A stretch of DNA of 64,000 nucleotides from assembly GCF_963675165.1 (NCBI RefSeq), contig NC_087389.1, positions 4,152,830 through 4,216,829 on the forward strand. The letters are read 5' to 3'. How positions within the stretch are numbered: the stretch's first letter is position 1; each line of letters opens with the position of its first letter. Positions 1 to 11,708 of the stretch are shown here, piece by piece. The notes beneath the pieces are model-generated. The model searched no databases, was not told the DNA's origin, and saw only the letters and a program-made list of their open reading frames with translations. A program made the position numbers and the translations under genes. Source of the stretch: Halichondria panicea (Eukaryota > Porifera > Demospongiae > Suberitida > Halichondriidae).

Positions 1-538
1 ACGCCATATCTACTGGCCATGCCAGTGAAGGAATTCTAGTGTAGCATTTAATACACTTGCACAATTCATTTCTTATTCTCTGAGGTGCACTGAAGTCTGC
101 TATCTGAAGTCTGCTATCTGCTATCTGCTATCGATACGTGACAACGCTTTCAAAGCTCGCAGGATTCATATAGCCCTAGGTGAGTGCATACCAATGATAT
201 CTATGCATTGGTGCAATGTCGGACTGAAAGTATAGCTAGTTAGAGAGTGTCACTGTGTTTATGAGCTGTACCAGCTCTAAATCTAGCTATATAGATGATG
301 GTGATGTGATATAGATATATATGTGATATCTAGCATGCATTGTTTATAATAAGTTTATCTATAAAATAATTATTAATTAAGGCTTAGCTTTGTTTCATTT
401 TGCTTTGATTTTGTTAGCTCTCTGGTAACTATGGATAAGGTGTATAATTGATCCAACCAAGACTGCATGGGCACGGATTTTTTGATTTGATGTGCACAGC
501 ATGTGAAAACCTCTGTATAATAATATCTTTCCTGCAGA
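1..538. other. 5' flank of the KY-like gene, no gene seen
   Basis: I see no convincing coding segment here. Around 88-132 a short tandem repeat of a CTGCTATCTG-type 10-mer occurs. The last bases before the first ATG (TTTCCTGCAG, ending at 538) look like a splice acceptor preceded by a pyrimidine-rich stretch, so a 5' untranslated exon may lie upstream and be joined at 538/539. Confidence 0.4.
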
Positions 539-3500
539 ATGGGTACGTGTGTATCAACAGAGAATGTTGTGCACCCCTCTACTGAAAATGAAATCATCTC
601 GAATATAGAAGCACCTGTGCTAGAAGAAGACTCGTTCTCATCTCGCCCACCTTCCCAGGTCTCTCGCATTTTTTGCACTCAGAATCGAGAATCCCTACTT
701 CCGGCAGTAGATCACCTCGTTGTGGTCGATATAGAGAACCTCGATGAAGATCGACTTGATATTACGGAAGTACCTGTGATAGAACTAGACTCATCCTTTT
801 GTCACCCACCTTCCCAGCACTCTCAGCAGCTTAGAGAACCTATAATTCCATCAGAAGATCACCTCGATACCGGACCTATACAAGATGATGTGAATCATTT
901 AGAAGCAACTTGCCAGGAGACTGCACCCATGCTTGTATCTATCCACAAAGAAGAGAGAGATGAAATACAAGCAATTCTTTTGGAGTGGGAAAGTGAGGGA
1001 CGACTTCGATCCATCATAAACTATACTCGACATGCCCTGTCAAGAGAAATTCTTGAGAGCCTCACCACATTAGCTAATTACCTAACGGAGAGCACTGCAA
1101 GTTATCTAGAAGATCTTGCAGATAAGAGTCCACACTACTCAGTACTTGCAAAAGCTTTTGCCATTTATGCTTGGATATGCTACGAAAGCATGCCTTTTGA
1201 CACTGAGCTTTGGGAACAGTACCTTTATGAAAAAAAACTGTTCACCGTATCCGAATATTTTGAGGGGATGACAGCCAAAGATGCTTTTACTGCAAAAAAA
1301 GCCGTCTGTGTCGGGTATTCTGTTCTCTTTGCTGAATTGGCCACATTGGCTGGGATTAGAGCCGAGGTGATCACAGGGGAGATATCTCATGTTCCCAATC
1401 CAGCGCTATCTGCCGATGAAGCGAGAACCTCTACAGCTGTTTCTCATACTTGGAATGTGGTGAGTGAGAAACTACAATTAGTGTTAAAATATACAACTCT
1501 GGTAAAACTATTCAACATGTAATGTAAAATCTGTAGTCTAGAGTAGTCTAGGGGTGGGACAGCTTACTTAGAGAACAAATAGTTGGAGAGATGTCAGAGA
1601 TTTGACCTAAGTTTACTACTGATAGAGAATGAGTGTATGTGAACCAGCATCATTGTGATCCTAAAAGCATTGGTACATAATTATGGTATATCAATTGCTG
1701 CATCACTCAGTACAATTGTACATGTACATGCAGGTACAGTCAACAAGGCTGGTGACACCCCATGCATGCACTACTAGCTAAATTATCAGTTGTCTGAATT
1801 TAATTATTAATTGATGTGTTGTTCATTTAATAGGTATGCATGCATATATTATATCCTCTGCATGATCTGCATGGTTAAAATGTACTATGGTTGTTTGTTA
1901 AGATGCAATTTTTCTTTGTGCAGTTCGATGTGGAAGGCGTCTGGGTCCCCGTCGACTGTACCTTTGGAGCAAACTATCGTGACAAATCGATGAAGTTCCA
2001 ACCCAACTACACTCGGCACTTTTTTGCCGCCACCCCCTCCACTTTCATCCTCACCCATTGGCCAGATACGAAGGACTGGCAGCTGCTTGAAACCTCTGTC
2101 GAACGAGAAGCACTTGACCCGCTAGTTATTCTCCCCTCGTGTGCAGCTGGTAGAGGAACACGTCCTCTAACTTGGAAACGATCAATTGTCGTGAGCGAAG
2201 ATCAGCACTCAACTGTCATCGAATTAACGGCCAAACCGTCACTGAGAATAGGAGCTAAGCTTCTCTACAAGCAAGGTGGTACCGTGTACGTTGTGATGGA
2301 CAAGAAACACATCTTAATACAGCGAAACGAAGACGTAGTGTATATCCATGCAGCATTTCCTTGTAAGGGGGTATACTCACTTTTGATCACGATAAATCCA
2401 GCGAACACAGGAAAAGGTCAAGTTACACAAGTTTTCCTTTCCTACCACATAATGTGTATGAGCGAAACAAGTCGGGAGATCAGCTACCCCAAGGTGTATC
2501 CATTTCCTGCTTCAAAATACAACTTCCGATTTCTTTTCTGGAACCAGTCCCGCCCTGACTGTGTTTGTGAAAGTAATTTCGATCGGCTGAATTTGGCGTT
2601 CAAGGCAAACCGTGGAATGACCTTTTCACACTTTCTTATTCGTGGGAAAACTCGAGACTCAAGGCCACAAGATCACAGCGTTGTGTACAACTACAATACG
2701 ATGGTTGTTACAGAAATAGACACTGCTGACGAGAAACTGAGTCTGCATATGCTCAAAGTAGTGTTCCCTATGAAAGGGTGGTGGACTATCTGCTTGCTTG
2801 GAACGACATTCAACCCAGACTTAGAAATTCAACGTGGCTACGTTACATTGATGAGTTATCATGTGTACGCTCATGAACAAGACTCAATTTCCACTTTTCC
2901 CCGCATCATCTCACCACAGGTGTCTGCATGCTGCTTCGATTTGATATCCAGTGTCTCTGAATCGATTGACATTCTATTTACAACCACAAAGCCATTGGTG
3001 GAATTCCAAGCGTACCTTATGGAAAAGAAGCCAAATGCTCCTGAGCTGGAATCTTACGTCCGGGTTGAGCTTGTCTCACTCGATGCAAACCAGTACAAGC
3101 TCATAGCCATGTTCCCAAAACCTGGCCATTGGTATGTTCATGTGTTTGGTCGTCCAGAGGAAGAATTTCTTCCAGAGGAAGTTGAGGAAGATTGTTCAGA
3201 AGCAGTTGAAGCAGATCGTCCAGAGGCAGTTGAGGAAAATCGCCCAGAGGCAGTTGAGGAAAATCGTCCAGAAGCAGTTGAGGAAGACCGTCCAGAAGAA
3301 GTTGAGGAAGATCGTCCAGAGGCAGTTGAGGAAGATCTTTCACAGGAAAATCCTCCAGATGAAGATGATCCAGATAAGCCCCGCAAAATCCCTGGAGACA
3401 ACCCCCACTGTGGGTTGTTTTCTCTTCTTGTGAATGTTAAAACACCTATGCAAGGTGCTCTGTCAGTCATTCGCAGCTCCAATCAAGTCAGTTTTCAAAA

Positions 3501-4644
3501 CAAAGAATACATCACTTTTCCTGATAACGGCAAGCCACTGAGGATTGACTTCGATTCCGATAAAGATGCACCTTTCCGGCACCGAGTTATTCCAGAAGAT
3601 CGAGACGAAAATATATTGAAAGAATACGAAGGCCTGTCACTTTTGGAGCACTGTACATACCTCGCCCCTCTCAGGCCAGCAGAAGCATCTATTCCCCTCT
3701 CAATTGTGCGTCCGATTTTACGGTCACTCCGATCAGTAACCCAACAAGTGCTGCCCTACCATCAGCTCAAAGGCACCACCTCTACGTACCGTGTGTATGC
3801 TTCCTTTCCTTGGCCTGGGATTTGGAATGTGGCGGTTTTTGCTCCAACTCCTGGCAGTGCTGATTACTCATTGGCCTTTCACGTTACTGTGGAAGTAACC
3901 AAGCCATCGAGAGGAGTTTGCTATCCCTTCATCTATGAGGAATTTATTCAGCTTGGCATGCGCATACCGATAGAATCTATCTGCTACAATCCCATCTCCA
4001 CTGAATCAGCAGATTTTGAACTCCCTTTCAATGCCCCAGATGATATTCAATTTACCTGGAATATTGAAGTTGCCGGTAGTGATAACTGCTATAAGAAACA
4101 AGGCTTTGTCCATCAGCTTGGAAACAGATCTTCAAGCCACATCTTTCGACTGTCGTTTTCAACCCCTGGCATCTGGAGAGCAGTACTCTTTGCCAAAAAG
4201 TTTACTACACCTGAGGAAGACATCTACAAACATATCCTCGAGATCTCTCTTTTGGTCAACACGGTTGACAGAGATGTAGCTTTTCCTGAGATCTTCCCAG
4301 CCTTCAAGAAGTACGGCTTAAGTATTGCAAGAGTGGATCTTCCTTTTCTCTCTCGTGTACAAGATACTCCCATTACAGTCGTACTTCCGCTGTATTGTCA
4401 GGATTATGTGAAATTTTTTCATCGATTCGATTGTGCTGAAAAGACCGAAGAAAAAAAGATGTTGCTGCCGCAGACTCAGATGTTACAGTATCCAGATCTA
4501 GAATCTGCACGTTATGAAATTCGTATTGAGATCGCTGAACCTGGAACATACAAGATACAGCTCGGGGCACAATGGATGGACTGTGAAGAAAACGACTACG
4601 AACCTGTGCTCACGCATGTCATTACCTGCACCACTGAGAACTGA
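539..4644 (+). CDS. kyphoscoliosis-peptidase/hillarin-like transglutaminase-fold protein (2 exons)
   Basis: Exons 539-1459 and 1924-4644 join in phase 0 (GT-AG intron) to about 1213 aa. The join rebuilds a transglutaminase-like core: Cys257 (AVCVGYS), His303 (SHTWNV, last codons of exon 1) and Asp318 (WVPVDCTFGA, start of exon 2). This catalytic-type triad is typical of the KY/hillarin family, cytoskeletal proteins of muscle and cortex in other animals; peptidase activity is uncertain even there. About six beta-rich modules follow, each ending in a hydrophobic-F-x-x-P/K-G-x-W/Y signature (near 2350, 2761, 3108, 3799, 4149, 4528). The N-terminus MGTCVS fits an N-myristoylation signal with a palmitoylatable Cys4, which supports this ATG. 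Residues 24-60 and 77-109 are a diverged internal duplication. An acidic repeat interrupts residues 721-781. Membrane-tethered cytoskeletal function is inference. Confidence 0.85.
3163..3345 (+). repeat. 30-bp in-frame tandem repeat (acidic decapeptide)
   Basis: About six units of 30 bp encode decapeptides of the type RPEAVEEDRP within the KY-like protein. The unit is a multiple of three, so copy number can change without a frameshift. It lies between two beta modules and probably forms a charged flexible linker. The second frames on both strands also stay open across it, as expected for a period divisible by three; they are not genes. Confidence 0.9.
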
Positions 4645-5021
4645 GAACTGAGAACTGGACGCTATTAATTTAAGTGTATGTTTAATTGTAGATCTTGATA
4701 GTTAATTTTTTGCACTGTTGTACAATTCAAATTACTTACAACGCAAATTTAATACACGACATTGTGCTGCAAGATTTATGGTCCTCACTGTGTGGTGTGA
4801 CTGCATAAAATTAGTCTGGTATTGGTTAACTAATACATAAATGAAATATACAATGGCCGGAGGGACTTTTTGCTAATGAAACGCAACCCATACGGCATCA
4901 TATAAAACCACATGGCCACATGGCATGGCATTTAGCCATAGAATAAATCTTGGTTACATTATATTTAGACGCCTTCTTGAGGTCGAGGATCGTGACTGCA
5001 GTGGTCAAGAGTTGTATGATC
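4645..5021. other. spacer between KY-like gene and exportin-T
   Basis: This 377-bp stretch must hold the 3' end of the KY-like transcript and the promoter of XPOT. The stop codon sits inside a short GAACTGA repeat (4640-4660). An AATAAA occurs near 4942. No other gene is visible. Confidence 0.5.
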
Positions 5022-8000
5022 ATGGAAGACAGGTTGTTGGTTGGACTGGGTCAGAACTGCACTCAAGAACAAAGACAGTTGGTCAGCCATTCAGTTTTTA
5101 ATAGTAGTCCTAGCTAGCTATATTAAAAGGATCCACTATAAACATCCACTAAATGTAGACTACCAGTGTTGTTGAAGGCTTTGCTATTGCTTGCCCATAT
5201 TACTTTGGAAACGTGATACCACATGATAATATATTAATATTAGACGTATAAATTATTGCACACACAGACTATTGTGTATTTTGAGGAGCTAAAGAACTCT
5301 CCAAATGGTTGGAAGATGTGTGCTGAAGACTTCACACAGAAATTGCACAGGTAGCAAAATGTATGAGGGAAAACCCCTCCCCAGAATTCCCTTTTTGACA
5401 TGCCCCTCTCCTACAGTGATGATCATGTTCGGTTCTTTTGCCTCCAAATGATTGAGTCCCATGTGAAGACTGGCCACGCCTCCAGCAGTGACGATGACAT
5501 ACTGGCTCTAAGGAAGGTGTTGTTATTGTGGATGCAGGACCATCAGAGGGTGAGAGATGGGTGGCGGAGTGGTGCTTGTATAGCCTTTTGTATATGGTCA
5601 GACAACCATTTGTGGAATGTTCAACTGTACCTACCCAGGGTGTCATACAAGGGGGGGAAAGGGGAGATATCCCCCCTAGCTCCAATCCCCCCCCCCCCTT
5701 TCAATTATGACTGAGTGTCCATAGCTGGGTATTGAAATAACAGTTGACCTTTTTTTAGCAACATTTTCTGGTTACTTTCTCATTTCCCCCCTCTACTTCA
5801 AAATCCTGTGACACCCTGCCTACCGCAATCACTTTTATCCTCCCTATTATGGCATTTTGTTTGTGGGTTTGTGATACATAGTAACCATGCAGCCTTGTAA
5901 ATGACAACGTAGAAATTAATATACTTTTTTCGTACAGATATTTCGAGAAGATGCTCGTTTTCTAAAGAGCAAAATTGCACAGATTTTTGCGCTGACTTTT
6001 ATAGTGGACTATCCTTTGAAGGTAAACTGTCCCTTTATATATATAATTATGTATGTACTTCTTTAACCCTCTTTCACACCCACTCAGTGGCCGACATTTT
6101 TCTCGGACCTTCTGGAGATTGTTGAGAGTGGGGATGTGTGGAGTGTGGAGCTCTATCTCCGAATCTTGCTTGCTATAGACAGCGAGGTGGTGGACAGGCA
6201 AATAGTGCACACACAAGAGGTGGGAATGCATGGAGAGGTTTGATCTAATTCTCACATAATTATACTTATATATACAGTGCTGGATTTAGAATTGAAAGGA
6301 CATAATGTCCTACCATATACTCTGATGGCCTGACATATAGCTGTGGAGCCATCCATCAAAATGCTTAAAAGTTTTTTCCTTGAGTGACTCAACAAGTTGG
6401 TTCTTCTATGCTGCTTGGCACAGTCATTTCTTCTGTTTTCACCTTTCAAAAGTAGCAATACTAACTAGATGCCTGCTCCTTCTAGCCTTCAGAGCTATCA
6501 GAACTAGAACTAGTACAAGACTTAAAGAACAGAGCTACAGAACAGCACTAAAATATTGACCGGCCAATTTGTCAGAGCACATGGCAAATTGACCGGTCAC
6601 GTGCACTAAATGGTCGGTAAAGGGCCGACTGCCGACCGTTATAATAAGGATTGATATATACAGTAGACTCTCGTTAATCCGGTCACCCTTGGGACCATGC
6701 AGTTTGGCCGGAATAGCGAGGTGGCTGTATCTCAGGAAATAGCCGCGGCTTAAAAACGACTTTACCTCGAATCTAATGACTACTTTTGCGGTTCTTGTCT
6801 CGAGGATAATGAATTATTCTGTTCTCTGTTCTCTATTTAAGTGTAATCCAATTTTATTTGCTAAACCACACCCAAAACGTCATATCCGGCTGTAATATAC
6901 GCATAAAATTACATTGAAAACCTTGTTTGGGACAGCCAGCACTGGCCGGTAAACGGAATAGCGAGTGGCCGTACTTCAGGGTGAGTTTTGTGCAGTAAAC
7001 ATATAGCTAGCATTCCGTGCCAAACCAAATGGCCGGTATATCGAGGTGGCCGTATTTCTGAGAGCCGGAATAGCGAGAGTCTACTGTACCTGTATCTGCT
7101 CCTTGGTTAATTTCGTATATGTAGCTCAATGTATTCCCCATTTCCCCCTGCTGTATGACACCCTGCTTATAGTTGTCATAGTTATGAAGATATTGATTCT
7201 ATAGGCTCCGGAAGATTGTGGCAGTATGCAATGTAGTCGTAGCAATTAACGGGCACCCTCTTTAATCTTGTTCATCTCCTCCCTCCCAGGAGAATGCTCG
7301 TAACACAGACATCAAGGACCATATGAGAGCTCATTGTGTGCTGGGGCTTGTGGAGTCATGGCTGCAGATCATGGTAAGCAATTGAATGTAAGGGCCACTG
7401 GAACGCTAGCTGCAAGAGTGAGAAGAGAGCTGCAAGGCTCTACAGATGCAGCAGCCATTAATTTTAGACTTTGCGCTTTTAGCATCAATTTTATAGCATC
7501 AATCATGGTCGATCATTTACCACTATTCGAGTTTGTGATTACAGATTAGCCTGCATGCAGCAAAATTAATGCAAAAAATATCAGTGCTATGTGTATTAAT
7601 TAGCAACAGCTAGTGTTAACGCATCCACCGAGGCATCAGCACCCGCAGTGCTTTTATTTTAATAGTGGTAGATTTTGATTTGTTGGCTGCTAGCTACACG
7701 CGGTCTTTATTCGAGGTATGTATTTACAGCTGAAGTGATCCTGTACCAGGAACAATGGAACAGGGTCACTAAAGTAGAAAGCTAAAATTATGATTGCGGT
7801 TGTTGCTTCTTTGCTTCTTTGCTTATTCTAGCCCAGAGTATACCAGGAGCCATAAAAACTCCAGGCTCTGCTGAATTTGCTGTGATCCTAGTCCATGATC
7901 CTAGTCCACAATGAATGTCTCATACATTACAAATACTCAGTTCTCAAAAGTTTTATCATTCCTTTACATGTAGCTCCTGTTACTTGCTGCTTAGCCAGTG

Positions 8001-11000
8001 CGTAAAACTTTTTGATTGCTATAGGTCTTGATTATTCGTGTCAACAGCCGAGGGTTGGCACGTTAGTGCTCTAGTTCTTAATTTGTTTTTGTGCTCTCTC
8101 GATCCATTTCAGACTGTGTTTGAGGAGAAGGACCATGGAGTGGTGTGTCTAGCTCTCGAGGTGGCGGGTGCTTACGTCAGCTGGGTGGATGTCAACCTCA
8201 TTGCCAACGACAGGTGCATCAGGTGAGTTATTGCTTCAGGCAGCTCAGAGGTTTAGGAGAGATAAAACAAGTATTTGTAAACAGCTAGGTTGGGAATGGC
8301 AGTACCCAAAAAATGCTATCAATGTCATGCCTTCATAGCAAATGGTCTAGCGAACTATGTGCCAAATTGATTGTTGTTATTTAACGGCTCTATATGATAC
8401 ATTTACCGTATTCTACCGAGAATACACCCACCCTAATTGCATGCTACGCAGCAGCTATATAGGTGGGATGGGCTAAATTTCGAAAACAATAGTTTTATCT
8501 TGAAATTACACCCACCCAGGGTGTTTGCCTCAAAAATTTCCCCACTCATTAAGAAACTAAGTATGTTCTCTGACTCCTGAGGCATGCCAGCGCTTGAACT
8601 ACAATGAATACAACAATTGTAATGCATGGGTAAAGATATAAGAGTTTGCCTCAGAAGGTTGTTTCTAGAGAGACCTCTCAGAGTCTGCATCAGAGAATTA
8701 AAATTGTTCTTGTTTCTTATACATGTACTTGCAAACAGTTATTGGAGAAACGATATCTAGCTACTAGTTATCTAGCTATATTCAGAGCTAACAAGCAAAC
8801 CTTTTCTTGACAACTGCTCGCTGATAAAATTGCATCACTTCCTGGTGGGCGTGTTCTTGAAGCAGATTAGCCTATGGAGGAAAATTCATTCAAAAGCGAG
8901 GGGTGGGCATATTTTCCGCAGTATACGGTATATTCTGTCTGTCTAAATATGACCACTAATATTATATTTAGTCTTTTCTTGGCAGCTTGCTGTTGAAGTA
9001 CTTGTCAGTGAGCACCCTACGGGAAAGCGCTGTGGATACTCTTCATGAAATCATCAGTAAAGGTGTTGAGAGTGTGTGAGGGGGGCGGGTGTTGAGAGTG
9101 TGTGAGGGGGTGGGTGTTGGGAGTGTGTGAGGGGGCGGGTGTTGAGAGTGTGTGAGGGGGGCGGGTGTTGACATGATTAACATATAGGTACACATAGTAC
9201 TTATATATGTAGGTCACTCAGTATAGTATACAGCCAAGTCAACAAACAAATAATAGACTTAGTTATTACATGGCTATGAGTATCACAAGTAGTTTATTAC
9301 CCGAGGTGTGCGTGGACGGCCACGCATACCTCGGGTAATAAACTACTTGTTAGTCCGTTGGTCTGTTTGTTTGTCTGTCTGTTTTAAATTCGTGAGCCTG
9401 CTCACCTGGATGCCGCATCACTTCGTTTACAGCATGGATAGCCTTCACACAACAAGTAATGGTGGCAGATGTTGGTGTTACTTTGTTGTCAAATAAAAGC
9501 GAGCAAAAGCTAAGCAGCTTGAACTTGCATGTTGGCTGCATGGCTAGCTAACTACACGCGGCCTTTATTCGAGGTGCGCATTTTCAGCTGAAGTTATCCT
9601 TTTACCAGAAACAATGGAACAGGGTCCCTAAAGTAGAAAGTTAGAATTGTGGTTGGTTGCTTCTTTATACACGTAGCTCCAGAATATACATTATACATAT
9701 GGGAGCCATAATACTTCAGGGATGTGATTCTAGTCCATGCATGCACAGTGTGTTTAAAACTCAACATGCCTTTAATTTTATTGCTCCTGTTACTTTGCTG
9801 CATGCTTACTAGCCAGCTTCCGTGCTCACACATACAATTTATTCCTCAGATTTTTATAGATTCATGTCTATAGCCGAGGGTTAGCACTTCGGTGCTCTAG
9901 TTGGCCCCTGTTCTCTTCTTTCAAGATGTACCTGCATGGACATACATGTACACAGATTATAATACATGTTCACATGTATGTTCAATGCATACTGTTAATT
10001 TAAAGTATTGACCTTTGTTTTACCTCCATTTTAGGTATGGATCCCCCAGCCAAGATCAAGCTGGTGGAGTCACTTTGCAAGATCTTAGAGTCTGTCGGAG
10101 TTTTGGGAACCAGTTCCAATCAGGTTTGCCTTTGGTCACACTGCTAGTGCATTTGTTTAAAAATCCATAACTCGCGATCATGAACCATGTATTGAAAACA
10201 CATGTAACAAGTTCCACAGTAGAACCTGACTTGTCGCATCACATGCATCACCATCATTGCCTAGCAACCAACCACCACCCCACAATTAACAAAATTTCAC
10301 AATTATGTACACAACAACATTGTATGATGTTACAAAGTGACTGAACACTATAAATATAAGTGTTCTCAATTCTCACAGTGACATAGCTCAATCAGGATCT
10401 GCAGAAACTTATCTGTGAGGTCCTATCGGCAGACGCCCTTTTCCTAGGAAATATTTTCTTCACCTACACACAGGTTTACAAGTTCAATAGTGGCTCATGA
10501 TGTACACTGCTGTACTAACTAGCCTAAACAAACCAGTCTTATACTGAAACTATCAAGACTACAAACGCTACTCTATAGTTACTTACCAGGTCCAGGAACA
10601 TGGTTCACCTCGAGTGCTTCTTTCTCACGATTTTCAGGCTCTTTCTTTTTAGCTTGACCTCTGAAAGGAAGCTTCCTACCTAGCTATGATCCCAGTCACT
10701 GTCCTCTCACTCAACAAGGCCATAAGCATCGATATTCTCACTGTCTAGCTTCCCTAGAAAACCTCCCTGAGGTTGTACTATACGAATATCTTATAGCAAT
10801 TATTAACGCAATTATTAAACGGTCACTTTTCTTTCGACGATAATGATCGAACTGTACAATATTAGAAAATACCTGAAAGAGCAGCTTAATGCGCATGTGC
10901 TGGTACCTGCAGTGTGCGCATAGCTCCAACACAGCGTGCACAATGATTTTTGAACTTTAATCAGCAGCCAAGCCGACTATAAAGTGAGAAAAGGATTAAC

Positions 11001-11672
11001 TCAGAACAGTTATAATCATGTTATACATGACAGTATAATTATAGAAACTAACAGGCTATACTCAGAGGACAAAGAAGGACAAGGGTATACAAACATGAAC
11101 TGAACATTAATTTTATTGAATCTGCACGAATCTCAGTATTTCACTGCACAAATATCTAAATAATTTCGAGAGGTGTGTCTTCATCGCTTGTGTCCTGACT
11201 GGCACAAATCCTTAACTCGATATCGTCTGTAGTCGGCTGAGGGAGTTGCTTGCAGAACTACGGTGGGTTGTTGAACTGACAGCAAGTACTGTTACTCCCA
11301 CATCCCTGACCATCCCAGACTGATCATCAGGGTAGAAGATAAAACTGTATGATTGTCGACTTCCAGTTTCACAGAAGTAGTCTTTGACCGATGAATGGAG
11401 GTACAACTCCGGTGTAAGTGAGGCCAGGTCTCGTGCAGGGACATACAGAACGATCCAATATAGTTTCATCGACTGCATTAGCAAATGTCCAGATGTGCTG
11501 ACGAGGCGACTGTCCATGGGTTAAGCTCACACCATCAACATAAACATCATCAATAGTTAATAATCTGTTGACGAAATACGGTTAGTTTGCAAGTCCACAA
11601 ATTAAAATCCATGACTAGAAGCCTTTAGAAACTCTTACTTGTACTTCATTGATCCTTGAGCAGCTGTAGCAG

Positions 11673-11708
<36 letters not shown>

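Noticed and set aside
3101-3482. Antisense and shifted frames over the acidic repeat of the KY-like gene
   Set aside because: A period of 30 bp keeps all frames open; only the plus-strand frame continues into conserved sequence.
9063-9172. CRISPR-like array of short repeats
   Set aside because: Units are contiguous with no unique spacers; it is a minisatellite in an animal intron.
10738-10941. Minus-strand frame in XPOT intron 9 as an additional nested gene
   Set aside because: No domain, no matching splice sites, no similarity to the neighbouring fibrinogen-domain gene.
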